From Clostridia bacterium (GTDB taxonomy: Bacteria; Bacillota; Clostridia; Oscillospirales; Acutalibacteraceae), in NCBI GenBank assembly GCA_017449935.1, contig JAFSYP010000101.1:1-64000 (forward strand): a stretch of 64,000 bases of DNA. The letters are read 5' to 3'. The position numbers and the translations under genes are program-made. A model generated the notes under the pieces. It did not search any database. It was given only the letters and a program-made list of their open reading frames with translations, and was not told where the DNA came from. The first letter of the stretch is position 1. Each line of letters begins with the position of its first letter. Of this stretch, positions 17,680-26,877 are shown piece after piece.

Positions 17680-18879
17680 TTATGCGTTTAAAACAGTTGC
17701 GGCGAATGTGCCCAGACGCTTGATCCCTTCCTCCAGCTTCTCGTCGGAAGGTGTGGAGAAGTTGATGCGGAAGCAGTGGCTCGTCCCCTTTTCGTCGCAC
17801 AAAAACGCGTTTCCGGGTACGATCGCGACCTTGTAATCCGCCACGGCGCGCTTGCAGAAATCCGCCATGTCGACCGATTCGGGAAGCGTGCACCAGATGA
17901 ACAGGCCGCCCTCGATCGGATGATATGTAATGCCGTGCGGCACGACGTAACGGTCCAGCAGCTCCATCGCGAACTGCGCCTTGCGCCGATACAGCGCGCG
18001 CAGATTGGCGAGATTCTCGTCAAAATCATAGCGCGTCATAAACTCATAGCAGATCATCTGCGCCAGGATGTTCGTATGCACGTCCTCGCCCTGCTTGCCG
18101 ACGACCATCTTTTTGATGATCTCCGCCGGCGCGACGCAGTACCCGACGCGAAGACCGGGCGCAATTACCTTGGAGTAGCTTCCGGAATAGATGACCAGAC
18201 CTTCTTCGTCAAAGGACTTGATGTTCGGGAGATTTTCGCCCGAATAGCGCAGATCGCCGTACGGGTTGTCCTCGACGATCAGCACGCCGTACTGCTTCGC
18301 CAGCGCGTACATCGTGCGGCGCTTTTCCAGAGACATCGTGATGCCGGACGGGTTCTGGAAGTTCGGAATGGTATAGATGAACCGCGCGCTCGGCGTATCT
18401 TTCAGCACCTCGGCGAGCTTTTCCATGTTCATGCCGTCCGGATCGACCGGCACGCCCTTGAGCTTGGCGCCCAGACTGCGGAAGCAGTTGAGCGAACCGA
18501 TGAAGCTCGGGTCCTCGCAGATCACGACGTCGCCTTCGTTGCACAGCACTTTGGCGGAAAGCTCCATGATCTGCTGGGCGCCGGACGTCACCAGCACGTC
18601 GTCAAAGTCGCGGCCGACGTTGTGACGCGAGAGCATATAATCGCGGATGAAGGCGCGCAGCTGCGGATAGCCCTCGGTGACGCTGTATTGCAAAGCGTCG
18701 ATGGGACGCGTCGCGAAGATGTCGCGGACGATCTCGCCGATCTGCTCCTTCGCAAAAGCGTCGGGCGCGGGATTCCCTGCGGACAGAGAGACGACGGCGG
18801 GGTCTGCGGCATACTTGAAGATCTCACGGATCGCGCTTGGCTTGAGCGTGCTGATCCGGTCGGAAAAATGATATTGCAT
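17680..18879 (-). CDS. PLP-dependent aminotransferase, class I/II (2-aminoadipate/aromatic type)
   Basis: 399 aa fold-type I aminotransferase. Residues SLSAGNPAPDAF near the start, VTSGAQQ (phosphate-binding region), YTIPNFQNPSG, VEDNPYGDLRY (Asp to the PLP ring nitrogen), and SGSYSKVIAPGLRVGY with the Schiff-base Lys. The set matches the LysN/KAT II-like group, stand-alone relatives of MocR regulators; substrate may be 2-aminoadipate, aromatic or branched-chain amino acids. GGAGG lies 10 bases before the ATG. It begins five bases after the GH27 stop and is the last gene of the unit. Confidence 0.88.
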   Translation of the reverse strand: MQYHFSDRISTLKPSAIREIFKYAADPAVVSLSAGNPAPDAFAKEQIGEIVRDIFATRPIDALQYSVTEGYPQLRAFIRDYMLSRHNVGRDFDDVLVTSGAQQIMELSAKVLCNEGDVVICEDPSFIGSLNCFRSLGAKLKGVPVDPDGMNMEKLAEVLKDTPSARFIYTIPNFQNPSGITMSLEKRRTMYALAKQYGVLIVEDNPYGDLRYSGENLPNIKSFDEEGLVIYSGSYSKVIAPGLRVGYCVAPAEIIKKMVVGKQGEDVHTNILAQMICYEFMTRYDFDENLANLRALYRRKAQFAMELLDRYVVPHGITYHPIEGGLFIWCTLPESVDMADFCKRAVADYKVAIVPGNAFLCDEKGTSHCFRINFSTPSDEKLEEGIKRLGTFAATVLNA

Positions 18880-18884
18880 GATAC

Positions 18885-20612
18885 TCAGTCCTCCTTGTTT
18901 TCCATGGCGCGGATGCGGAATACCTTGACGCCGTGCGCCGGTATGCGAACGGAAAGCGTTCCGTCGGTTTCATAATCGGATTTCTCCCAAAGCTCCGTGC
19001 AGCGGTACATCGACGACGTCCGCAGTCCGGAGAAGCCGTCGGCGGCGATCTCACGCACGTCGAAGCTGCGGCAGACGAAATCCGACGTTTTGTTGAAGAT
19101 ACAAACGGCTGCTTCGCCGCCTTCGAGCGGCTTTACGAGCATATCCACAAGACCGCTCGTCTTGACACGGCGGCACTGTACGCCGAGCGCGTCCTGATCG
19201 ATCGCGATCAGCGCGCGGTTGGTGACGATCTTATACGTCGGATCGTCCGTGTTCGGCGTGCCGTCGTCCTTTACGAACAGCCGCACGTCGTTGCCGAGGA
19301 TCAGAGGCGCCGCCATCATGCACCAGAGCGTGAAGTGCGTGCGGTTCTCCTCGGCCGTCAGCGAGCCGTTTCCGACCTCCAGCATATCGGGATCGTTCCA
19401 ATGGCCGACGCCGGAATACTTGGCCAGCCGGACGTTGAATTCGTAGATTGCCAGCACCGAAGCCCAGAACGGCTTGATGTCCGGCGTCGTGCGCCAGAGG
19501 TTGCCGGCGCAGCGGCCCCATCTCCACGGGAAATTCATGCCCCACTCACAGATGGAGTAGCAGATCTTCTTTTCCGGTTTGCCGGTCTTTTCGGCGTATT
19601 CGCGTGTGGCGCGCTGAAGCTGCTTGCCCATTTCGCGGTACTGGATGGCGGAGCTGAGCTGACGCGACGCGACGGGATTGGAAAATTCGATCGTATTATC
19701 GCCCTCGCGCAGAACGATCTCTAACTGATGGCGGCCGTTCGTCGTCAGCGTCATCGTGGGCGGCACCGTGATCTTATAAAGATCGGCGCCGTTGACGAGG
19801 ATCTCCGCGAATTTGAACGCGTTGCTCTTTTTGCGCATCCCGATCGTCAGCGTATACGCGCCGGCGTGCGCGACGCTGCAGGTGAACACGGCCTTGCCGA
19901 GCGCACCGGACAGACCGTCGATATATTTGCCCGTTTCAAGCGAATCGTCGGTCACGATGCGCGCGTTGCCGGAAAGCTCGGCGGCGTCCGCGGTCCAGAC
20001 GGACTCGACGCCGGCCTCGTCCCGCAGCATGATCTGCTCAATAGCGGGCGCGCGGAACGGGATCGGCTTGTTATGACAGAAATCGTACTTGAAATACTCG
20101 ATACCCCATTCGGCGAACGTGTCGGCGTCGATCGCTTCGTTGCCGAGGCTCGCGGGCATGTCCTCGCACGTATACGTCCCGTTCGAGGAATAGATGCCGA
20201 CCTTCAGACCGAGCGCGTTGAGCTTGTCGCAAAGCGTGCCGATCCCGGACGGGAACGTCGACAGGTCGCCCTGCAGCTTGCCGTCGGCGTCTCTGGCGGA
20301 GGACTGCCAGCAGTCGTCCAGATTGAGATAGCGGTAGCCGGCGTCCAGAAGACCGCTGTCCTTCATGGCGCGGCCGATCTCCAGCATCAGATCCTCGTTG
20401 ATCTTGTTGCGGAACAGGTTCCAGCTCGACCATCCCATCGGCGGCGTGAGCGCCAGACCGTTCTGCATCTCGTCCCACTCGGGGATCGGGAATTTGACAG
20501 CCTGCACCGCCAGCTTGCCGATGCTGCGGTAGTCGACCGACTTGGCCCGACGGGCGGCGGCGTGCGCAACCTTGGACGCTGCCGTGCCGATGGATTTGAT
20601 TTTTTCGTTCAT
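18885..20612 (-). CDS. Alpha-galactosidase-like glycoside hydrolase family 27 with inserted beta-sandwich
   Basis: 575 aa. Residues 53-180 are a GH27 barrel start: LTPPMGWSSWN, YRYLNLDDCW, GLKVGIYSSNGTYTCE and EYFKYDFC, whose Asp177 is the expected nucleophile. The barrel resumes near residue 350 (ICEWGMNFPWRWG) with HWNDPDMLEVGN, carrying the expected acid/base Asp, and ends in a C-terminal beta domain. About residues 200-325 between them read as a carbohydrate-binding-module-like beta-sandwich insertion. No signal peptide is seen, so it probably acts in the cytoplasm on imported alpha-galactosides. AGAGGGAAC precedes the ATG. Confidence 0.88.
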   Translation of the reverse strand: MNEKIKSIGTAASKVAHAAARRAKSVDYRSIGKLAVQAVKFPIPEWDEMQNGLALTPPMGWSSWNLFRNKINEDLMLEIGRAMKDSGLLDAGYRYLNLDDCWQSSARDADGKLQGDLSTFPSGIGTLCDKLNALGLKVGIYSSNGTYTCEDMPASLGNEAIDADTFAEWGIEYFKYDFCHNKPIPFRAPAIEQIMLRDEAGVESVWTADAAELSGNARIVTDDSLETGKYIDGLSGALGKAVFTCSVAHAGAYTLTIGMRKKSNAFKFAEILVNGADLYKITVPPTMTLTTNGRHQLEIVLREGDNTIEFSNPVASRQLSSAIQYREMGKQLQRATREYAEKTGKPEKKICYSICEWGMNFPWRWGRCAGNLWRTTPDIKPFWASVLAIYEFNVRLAKYSGVGHWNDPDMLEVGNGSLTAEENRTHFTLWCMMAAPLILGNDVRLFVKDDGTPNTDDPTYKIVTNRALIAIDQDALGVQCRRVKTSGLVDMLVKPLEGGEAAVCIFNKTSDFVCRSFDVREIAADGFSGLRTSSMYRCTELWEKSDYETDGTLSVRIPAHGVKVFRIRAMENKED

Positions 20613-20638
20613 GTGTTCCCTCTCTTCCTTTCTCCCTG

Positions 20639-21514
20639 TCAGAGATCATCCCGGCGGCGGAAGCCCTCTCCGAGCACTTCGCCGGCTTCTGTGATGATCG
20701 TGAACGCCGTTTCGTCCACGGTTTTGAGTACCTTGTATATTTTCGCCACATCCGTGCGGCGGATCGCAACGACCAGCATACTCTTTTTCTCGCCCGTATA
20801 CGCGCCGGTCACGGGCAGGATCGACACGCCGCGTCCGACGTGCTGCATGATGGCGTCGGCAAGCTGCTGCGGCTTTTCCGTAATGATCATCAGCATCTTG
20901 CCCTTGCCGAGACCATAAACGATATAGTCAAGCACACGGCCGCTGAGCACGATGACCACGACGGCGTACATGGCGCTTTCGACGCTGCGGAACGTGATCG
21001 CGCCGATGACCACGACAATCGCGTTCGCGACGGCGACGCCGGTGCCGAGACTGACCTGCGGAAAGAATTTCTGCACGATCTTGCCTGCGATGTCCGTACC
21101 GCCGGAGGTCGCGCCGCGCGTCATGACAAGGCCCAGACCGACGCCCGTCAGCGTACCGCAGAATATAGAAGCCAGCAGCGGATCGCCCGTATACGCCGGC
21201 AAAAACAGCGTCGTGACGTCCAGCGCGGCGGAGAGGATCACAACGACCCAGACCGTGCGCGCGACGAACAGCCGTCCCAGAACGAACCACGCCAGAATAA
21301 ACAGCGGGATGTTGATGATGAAGTTGGCCGCGCCGACCGGAATGTGCCAGAAGTGATTGGCCACAATCGCAAGTCCGGTCACGCCGCTCTGCGCGATGTT
21401 GTTCGGCACGGCAAAGACGTTGATCCCCGCGGCATAGCATACGCTGCCGACGGCAAAGAACAACGTGTCGATCAGAAAATGCAGGACGGATTCTTTTGAG
21501 ATCTTATTGCTCAT
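20639..21514 (-). CDS. YitT family membrane protein (DUF161 + DUF2179)
   Basis: 291 aa. Five or six transmembrane helices in the first two thirds (FLIDTLFFAVGSVCYAAGINVF, GATSGGTDIAGKIV, GTGVAVANAIVVVIGAI) carry the YitT pattern. A cytoplasmic DUF2179 domain follows (KGKMLMIITEKPQQLADAI ... HVGRGVSILPVTGAYTGEKKSMLVV), ending near LGEGF. Function is unknown; these are common in Firmicutes and proposed to be transporters. It overlaps mrnC by 11 bases and lies 26 bases before the GH27 gene. Confidence 0.9.
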   Translation of the reverse strand: MSNKISKESVLHFLIDTLFFAVGSVCYAAGINVFAVPNNIAQSGVTGLAIVANHFWHIPVGAANFIINIPLFILAWFVLGRLFVARTVWVVVILSAALDVTTLFLPAYTGDPLLASIFCGTLTGVGLGLVMTRGATSGGTDIAGKIVQKFFPQVSLGTGVAVANAIVVVIGAITFRSVESAMYAVVVIVLSGRVLDYIVYGLGKGKMLMIITEKPQQLADAIMQHVGRGVSILPVTGAYTGEKKSMLVVAIRRTDVAKIYKVLKTVDETAFTIITEAGEVLGEGFRRRDDL

Positions 21515-21956
21515 GTTTACAAAGCGTCTCCTTTTCCTTCCGATCGAAGATACGGCAGATCTCGTCGAATATCACGCGCAGACGCGTTTCGTCCCCGGAA
21601 AGATACAAATAACCGAACAGCGCTTCCAGACCGGTCGCCAGATGATAATCGCACTCCGTCGCGTTTTTCGGAAGATGGTTCGTGTGCGCGTTGCGTCCGC
21701 GGCGAAGCACGGCGGTTTCCTCGTCGGTCAGAAAGCCGCTTTCCGTAAGCTCACGTGCGGCGTATGCCTGCGACGCGGCGCAAACGCGTTCCACGGCCAG
21801 CTTATGCAGCTTGTTGGACGGACGGTTCGCTTCGCGCACGAGCATTTCCCGCACGAACAGATCGAACACCGTATCGCCCAAAAACGCGAGCGTCAGCGGA
21901 CTCAGGAGCTTCGGATCGGAAGATCGGTCAGTCGATGAATTCAAACTCAAGGTCAT
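21504..21956 (-). CDS. mrnC: Mini-ribonuclease III
   Basis: About 150 aa. A single RNase III catalytic domain lacking the dsRNA-binding domain: LAFLGDTVFDLFVRE (signature with catalytic acidic residues), RRGRNAHTNHLPKNA, and DYHLATGLEALFGYLYL. In Bacillus MrnC matures 23S rRNA ends. The start is uncertain; ATG 21956 lies inside the 3' end of obg (29-base overlap), and an upstream ATG at 21995 is less likely. It is followed by yitT with an 11-base overlap. Confidence 0.9.
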   Translation of the reverse strand: MTLSLNSSTDRSSDPKLLSPLTLAFLGDTVFDLFVREMLVREANRPSNKLHKLAVERVCAASQAYAARELTESGFLTDEETAVLRRGRNAHTNHLPKNATECDYHLATGLEALFGYLYLSGDETRLRVIFDEICRIFDRKEKETLCKHEQ

Positions 21957-23199
21957 AAATGGATACCGTGTCCCCTTCCTGAATCCCTTTATCACGCAGC
22001 GCTTTCAGGATGCCGCTGGTTTCCAATACGCGCTGGAAATACTGCAAGGCCTCGTAGTCGTCGAGATCGGTGCGCTGTAATATTTTCAGAAGCCACTCCG
22101 CTTCCACAAAATACACGTGATCCTCCGCGCGGATCGTGAAGCCGGAATTCTTCTTCTTTTCAAAGATCTCCTTCGGGATCTCCTCACTGTCATACCGTAC
22201 GATGGGCGGCAGCGTCTTGAGCTTGGCGGCGACAGCCTGCACGACCTCGCGCGTGCCCTCGCGGATCGGCGCGCACATCGTATAAAACTCCAGACCTTCC
22301 TGTTCGCAGAACGCGCGCAGACGCTCGATCTGCTCGTCCGTAGCCAGGTCGATCTTGTTGGCGACGACGATCTGCGGCCGCTGTGCCAGAAGCGGATCAA
22401 AACGCTGCAGCTCGCGGTTGATCGTGCGGAAATCGTCGATCGGATCGCGTCCCTCGCTGCCTGCCGCGTCGAGGATATGCACCAGCATCCGGCAGCGCTC
22501 CACATGTCGCAGGAAGTCGTGCCCGAGGCCGATCCCCTCGCTGGCGCCCTCGATCAGACCGGGGATGTCCGCCATCACGAAGCTGTCCCCCTCGCCCATC
22601 GTGACGACGCCGAGCACTGGAACGATGGTCGTGAAATGATAGTCGGCAATGATCGGCTTCGCTTCGCTGACAACGGAAATGAGCGTGGATTTCCCCACGT
22701 TCGGAAAGCCCAGCAGACCGACGTCGGCCAGCAGCTTCAGCTCAAGCTGCACTTCCCATTCCTCGCCCGGCGTGCCGCACTTGGCAAACCGGGGCGTCTG
22801 GCGCGTGGGCGTGGCGAAATGCTTGTTGCCCCATCCGCCTCGACCGCCCTTCGCGGCGATGAACGAATCGTCCGAGGAAAGATCGGCCATGATCGCGCCG
22901 CTTTCACACTCGCGGATAACCGTGCCGCGCGGAACGCGAATGATAAGATCCTCGCCCCTCTTTCCGCTGCGGTGGCCGGACTCGCCTTTGCCGCCGTTGG
23001 GCGCCGTATATTTACGTTTGTATCGGAAGTCCGCAAGCGTGGACAGATTGTCGTCGACCTGAAACACGATGTTGCCGCCGCGTCCGCCGTCGCCGCCGTC
23101 CGGACCGCCGGACGCGACGTATTTTTCCCGGTGGAACGCGACAGCGCCGTCGCCACCGTCGCCGGCTTTTATCTTGATTTTAGCTATATCAACAAACAA
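21928..23199 (-). CDS. obg: GTPase Obg/CgtA
   Basis: 423 aa with the three-domain Obg layout. The glycine-rich Obg fold (AGDGGDGAVAFHREKY, GGDGGRGG) is followed by a G domain with G1 GFPNVGKST, G2 FTT, G3 DIPGLIEGA and G4 NKID, and by a C-terminal OCT domain. It is an essential factor in late 50S assembly and stress response. The start is TTG at 23199 (reading MFVDIAKIKIKAGDG), with GGGAGGG six bases upstream; the open frame further upstream has no family similarity. First gene of the minus-strand unit. Confidence 0.97.
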   Translation of the reverse strand: MFVDIAKIKIKAGDGGDGAVAFHREKYVASGGPDGGDGGRGGNIVFQVDDNLSTLADFRYKRKYTAPNGGKGESGHRSGKRGEDLIIRVPRGTVIRECESGAIMADLSSDDSFIAAKGGRGGWGNKHFATPTRQTPRFAKCGTPGEEWEVQLELKLLADVGLLGFPNVGKSTLISVVSEAKPIIADYHFTTIVPVLGVVTMGEGDSFVMADIPGLIEGASEGIGLGHDFLRHVERCRMLVHILDAAGSEGRDPIDDFRTINRELQRFDPLLAQRPQIVVANKIDLATDEQIERLRAFCEQEGLEFYTMCAPIREGTREVVQAVAAKLKTLPPIVRYDSEEIPKEIFEKKKNSGFTIRAEDHVYFVEAEWLLKILQRTDLDDYEALQYFQRVLETSGILKALRDKGIQEGDTVSIYDLEFEFID

Positions 23200-23253
23200 A
23201 ACGGACCCTCCCGTGGGATTGCAAACGGTGATCGCCGCTTGAAGAATACATGT

Positions 23254-23282
23254 ATTATACAATTTTATATAAGAAATTGCAA
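23254..23282 (-). promoter_or_regulatory. Sigma-A-type promoter of the obg unit
   Basis: On the minus strand TTGCAA (23282-23277), 17 bases, perfect TATAAT (23259-23254), about 55 bases before the TTG start. Confidence 0.75.
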
Positions 23283-23300
23283 GCAATACAAAGAAAAAAC

Positions 23301-23329
23301 TATACATTATTTGCCGAATATGTTACAAT
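23301..23329 (+). promoter_or_regulatory. Probable promoter of the MFS transporter gene
   Basis: TATACA (23301-23306), 17 bases, TACAAT (23324-23329), then GGAGGACGGAG before the ATG at 23356. It runs divergently from the obg promoter. Confidence 0.5.
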
Positions 23330-23355
23330 ACCCAAAAAGGAACGGAGGACGGAGT

Positions 23356-24690
23356 ATGGAAAACAGAAAACTGTCCGGCTCGATCTGGTTTAATCTGATC
23401 CTGTTCGGCTTTATGGGGCAGATCGCGTGGGCGGTCGAAAACGTCTATTTCAACACGTTTTTATTCAACTATATCGGCGGCAGCACGCGCGATATATCGA
23501 GGATGGTCGCGCTCAGCGCGGTGACCGCGGTCGTCACAACATTCCTGATGGGCACGTTCAGCGACCGCGTCGGCAAGCGAAAACCGTTTATCAGCATCGG
23601 CTATATCCTGTGGGGCCTGACGGTGTCGCTGTTTTACGGCATCAGCCGCGACAACATCGGGCGGCTGTTCTCTCTGCAGGACAGTACGGCTGTCGTGGCG
23701 GCGACGGTCAGCGTCGTGATCGTGATGGACTGCGTGATGACGTTTATGGGCTCGACCGGCAACGACGCGGCGTTCAACGCGTGGATCACCGACGTTACGG
23801 TACCTGAGAATCGCGGCGTCGCGGAGGGCGCGTTGTCCGTTTTGCCGATCCTTGCCACGCTGCTTGTCAGCATCGGGTTCGGCGCCGGCGTCACGGCGAT
23901 CGGCTATCCGAAATGTTTCCTGCTGCTCGGCGCGATCGTGACGCTCTGCGGCGTCGTCGGTCTGTTCAGCGTGCGGGAGCCAGATATAAAGCCGTTGAAA
24001 AATAACGGATATTTCAAAGATCTTATCTACGGCTTCCGGCCTTCCGTCGTGCGTGAAAACAAGTTCCTCTATCTTTCCCTGTTATGTTTGTGCATTTTCA
24101 ACACCGCCGTTCAGGTGTTCATGCCGTATCTGTTCATTTATATCCAGCACTATCTTCATTTTGATTTCGGTACCTTATTATCTTCGCTCAGCGTTCGTCT
24201 GGTCGTGATCGCCGCGCTCGTTCTGGTCGGGTTCGTCGCCGTAATCGTCCTGTTCGGAAAATTGCTCGACCGATTCGGCAAGAAGCATTTCATTCTCGCG
24301 TCCACAGCCGTTTTCATCGGCGGACTGCTCCTTGTCTCCGGCGCGAAACGGATCGGCACGTTCGCGCCGCTTGCCGCGCTGATGTTCTGCGGTTACGGCC
24401 TTATGATGATCATCATCAACGCGACAGTGCGTGATTTCACGCCGGAAGGCAAGGTCGGCCAGTTCCAGGGCGTGCGCATGATCTTTGCCGTGCTGATCCC
24501 CATGGTCGTCGGCTCCTATCTTGGTTCGTTCGTCACGGAATCCTTTGCCGCACGTCACGCGCTCGGAACGTACGTCAACGACTTCGGCGAGTCCGTTCTG
24601 GTCCCCGTTCCGGAGATCTTTACGGCTTCCGCGCTGATCTGCATCCTGATCGTCGTGCCCGCGGTGTTACTGCGCAGGCGCATCCGCTGA
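23356..24690 (+). CDS. MFS transporter (glycoside/sugar-type)
   Basis: 444 aa with about 12 transmembrane segments. The MFS A-motif-like loop FSDRVGKRKPFI lies between helices 2 and 3, and VGLFSVREPDIKPL begins the central cytoplasmic loop. The overall pattern (GQIAWAVENVYFNTFLFNY, GSTGNDAAFNAWITDVT) matches the GPH/SLC45-like sugar transporter group seen in Clostridia. ATG 23356 follows GGAGG; an open frame extending far upstream is antisense to obg and is rejected. It might import the galactosides used by the divergently transcribed unit's GH27 enzyme, but that is inference. The 3' end overlaps the convergent gene by 24 bases. Confidence 0.85.
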   Translation: MENRKLSGSIWFNLILFGFMGQIAWAVENVYFNTFLFNYIGGSTRDISRMVALSAVTAVVTTFLMGTFSDRVGKRKPFISIGYILWGLTVSLFYGISRDNIGRLFSLQDSTAVVAATVSVVIVMDCVMTFMGSTGNDAAFNAWITDVTVPENRGVAEGALSVLPILATLLVSIGFGAGVTAIGYPKCFLLLGAIVTLCGVVGLFSVREPDIKPLKNNGYFKDLIYGFRPSVVRENKFLYLSLLCLCIFNTAVQVFMPYLFIYIQHYLHFDFGTLLSSLSVRLVVIAALVLVGFVAVIVLFGKLLDRFGKKHFILASTAVFIGGLLLVSGAKRIGTFAPLAALMFCGYGLMMIIINATVRDFTPEGKVGQFQGVRMIFAVLIPMVVGSYLGSFVTESFAARHALGTYVNDFGESVLVPVPEIFTASALICILIVVPAVLLRRRIR

Positions 24691-25452
24691 CGCTTTCGCC
24701 TGATCGCGCAGAACGTCCCGCAGAAAACAGACCACGCTTTGCCTGTACAGCGGCAGAAAGACGGCGATCGGGATCACGGCGGCGCACAGAAACACATACG
24801 GCAGAAATGACAGCTTCAACAGCAGCAGCTTTGCCGTGTGCCCTTCCATCATTTCCATACTGCTTTGCAGGACGTCTCCGGTCTTATCGTGCGGCGAACG
24901 CGCCAGCAGGATCGGCGCGAGCGCGTACTTCTGTATTGTCACAAGCAGCGCGGCCGCAGCGCAGACGAAGCTCACGCAGCCTGTCGTCAACAGCACGATG
25001 CGCATGGTTTTCGTATCGACGCCGTATTCTTCCGCGCGCAGCAGGATATAGAATATAACTGCCGACGGCGCCAGATAAAAAACGCACCAGAACAGCTTGC
25101 GCAGCAGGATGCGCGTGAACAGCGCCGCCGCGCGCAGTCCCCGGCCCCGCCGCATCCAGTACACGATCTGAACGCCGGACGGCTCTTTTCGGCCGGCCGC
25201 TCTGAGAAGCCAGGCTTGTCCGCCCTGCCTGAGCGAGCCGAGCACGCCGACCGTGCCGACCAGCAGCGTCGATTGCGCAAGGCATTGGTACGGCAGTTTT
25301 TGAAGTACGCCGACGGGATACTGCCGCAGCATAAACGACGCGAGCCCCGACAGTATGCCGACGACCGCCGCCAGCAGAGGTATGCGGAACGCGCGCAGCG
25401 TTTTGTTTTGCAGACACTTTTTCGCGTGTCGTCTGTATTCCGACGTTCGCAT
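24667..25452 (-). CDS. DUF975-like integral membrane protein
   Basis: 261 aa with a basic N-terminus (SEYRRHAKKCLQNKTLRAFRI) and about five hydrophobic segments. The phrase SMEMMEGHTAKLLLLKLSFLPYVFL near the C-terminus resembles the DUF975 signature (S-x-x-LM-x-G-x-K-x-x-LF-x-L-x-LSF). Function is unknown. The ATG at 25452 has GGGAGG eight bases upstream and is preferred over the longer frame from 25533. Convergent with the MFS gene. Confidence 0.6.
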   Translation of the reverse strand: MRTSEYRRHAKKCLQNKTLRAFRIPLLAAVVGILSGLASFMLRQYPVGVLQKLPYQCLAQSTLLVGTVGVLGSLRQGGQAWLLRAAGRKEPSGVQIVYWMRRGRGLRAAALFTRILLRKLFWCVFYLAPSAVIFYILLRAEEYGVDTKTMRIVLLTTGCVSFVCAAAALLVTIQKYALAPILLARSPHDKTGDVLQSSMEMMEGHTAKLLLLKLSFLPYVFLCAAVIPIAVFLPLYRQSVVCFLRDVLRDQAKASADAPAQ

Positions 25453-25764
25453 TTTGACCGCCTCCCTATCAGCGGATAGTCTTCCCTTTTTTCGGAAATC
25501 TATACATATTTTATATATATGTGCTGATCGCAATTCTTTTCGTGATTTTCAACAAATGTTCCACTTCGGAATATTTGTTGATTTTTTTGTGAAATATCTA
25601 TTAAATTTATGTGTACTTTTTGCGCATTCCCACGAAAAAATCAAAAAAATTTGCACTTTTTCCGAAAATACTCTTGCATTATCAGTCCCGATTGTGTAAA
25701 ATGTATATGTTTAGATTGTCATTTTGCATAACTGTGATGATGATGAAGAAGAGGAGTTTTTCAG
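25453..25764. other. Intergenic region, AT-rich, 5' of the ftsEX locus
   Basis: 312 bases without a supported gene. The left half carries the ribosome binding site and presumably the promoter of the minus-strand membrane protein gene. The right half is strongly AT-rich with A/T tracts (25555-25670), ends in a good sigma-A promoter and leads into the regulator gene. No RNA structure of a known riboswitch class is recognised. Confidence 0.6.
25674..25702 (+). promoter_or_regulatory. Sigma-A-type promoter of the regulator-ftsEX-hydrolase locus
   Basis: TTGCAT (25674-25679), 17 bases, TAAAAT (25697-25702), preceded by long A/T tracts that could act as an UP element. About 60 bases before the regulator ATG. 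No other strong promoter is evident until the terminator at 34.5 kb. Confidence 0.75.
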
Positions 25765-26850
25765 ATGTCAAACAGATTGTTTCAGGGTGTTATTCATCAG
25801 ATGCGTGATGCAATGAAACGCATGGTCGGCGTGATCGATGAAACGGGTACCGTCATTTCGTGCAGCGAGCTGGGCAGGATCGGCGAGGTTTTGTCCGGCT
25901 TACCGGAGGACCTGTTCACCGAGCAGACGGCGATGCAGGCCGACGGGTTGACTTTCCGTTCCTTCGGCTCGCAGGCGAAGGCCGAGTATGCCGTATTTGT
26001 GGAAGGCACCGACGACATGGCCGTTCGGTTCGTCGATCTGTGCTGCGTTTCGCTCGAAGCGATCAAGCAGCTCGGCGACGAAAAGTACGACCGCGGCAAT
26101 TTCGTCAAAAACGTTATTCTCGACAATATCCTGCCCGGCGATATTTATCTCAAGGCGCGCGAACTTCGTTTTAATAACGAGGTTTCGAGAGCTGTGCTGC
26201 TGATCCGCCTGTCGGACGGCAGCGACGTTTCCGTCTTTGACGTGATGCAGAACCTTTTCCCGGACAAATCAAAGGATTTCGTGATCAGCATCAACGATAC
26301 CGACATCGCGCTGGTCAAGGAAGTGCGGCCGAATGTGGAGACCGGGGATTTGGAAAAGCTCGCGCGTTCGATCTCGGATTCGCTCGGCTCGGAGTTCTAT
26401 TCTCAGCCCTTGGTCGGTATCGGCACGACCGTGAAGGACATCAAGGATCTGGCCCGTTCGTTCAAGGAGGCGCAGGTCGCGCTGGAGGTCGGCAAGGTGT
26501 TCGACACGGAAAAGGTCATCGTCAGCTATGACAATCTCGGGATCGCGCGGCTGATCTATCAGCTCCCCACAACGCTGTGCGACATGTTCCTGCGCGAAGT
26601 ATTCAAGAGCAATTCCATCGAATCGCTCGATCAGGAAACGCTGTTTACGATTCAGCGCTTCTTTGAAAACAACCTGAACGTATCCGAAACCTCCAGAAAG
26701 CTCTTCGTCCATCGCAACACGCTCGTCTACCGCCTTGAAAAGATCAAGAAGTTCACCGGACTGGATCTGCGTGAATTCGACGACGCGATCGTCTTCAAAG
26801 TGGCTTTGATGGTGAAGAAGTATCTGGACGCCAAGCCCGTGAAATTCTGA
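25765..26850 (+). CDS. CdaR/PucR-like transcriptional regulator
   Basis: 361 aa. The N-terminal ~120 residues (MVGVIDETGTVISCSELGRIGEV) resemble the sugar-diacid-recognition domain of CdaR. A GGDEF-like middle region is followed by a C-terminal PucR helix-turn-helix: NVSETSRKLFVHRNTLVYRLEKIKKFTGLD. GAGGAG is eight bases before the ATG. It is 27 bases upstream of ftsE on the same strand and apparently in the same transcript. It could autoregulate this locus or control distant genes; the ligand is unknown. Its position beside ftsEX is unusual for a metabolic regulator. Confidence 0.78.
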   Translation: MSNRLFQGVIHQMRDAMKRMVGVIDETGTVISCSELGRIGEVLSGLPEDLFTEQTAMQADGLTFRSFGSQAKAEYAVFVEGTDDMAVRFVDLCCVSLEAIKQLGDEKYDRGNFVKNVILDNILPGDIYLKARELRFNNEVSRAVLLIRLSDGSDVSVFDVMQNLFPDKSKDFVISINDTDIALVKEVRPNVETGDLEKLARSISDSLGSEFYSQPLVGIGTTVKDIKDLARSFKEAQVALEVGKVFDTEKVIVSYDNLGIARLIYQLPTTLCDMFLREVFKSNSIESLDQETLFTIQRFFENNLNVSETSRKLFVHRNTLVYRLEKIKKFTGLDLREFDDAIVFKVALMVKKYLDAKPVKF

Positions 26851-26877
26851 TCGACTGTGAAGTGAGAAAGGAAAGCT

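Noticed and set aside
22117-23355. N-terminal extension of the MFS transporter by more than 400 codons
   Set aside because: It is antisense to obg; the promoter, GGAGG site and transporter start all place the gene start at 23356.
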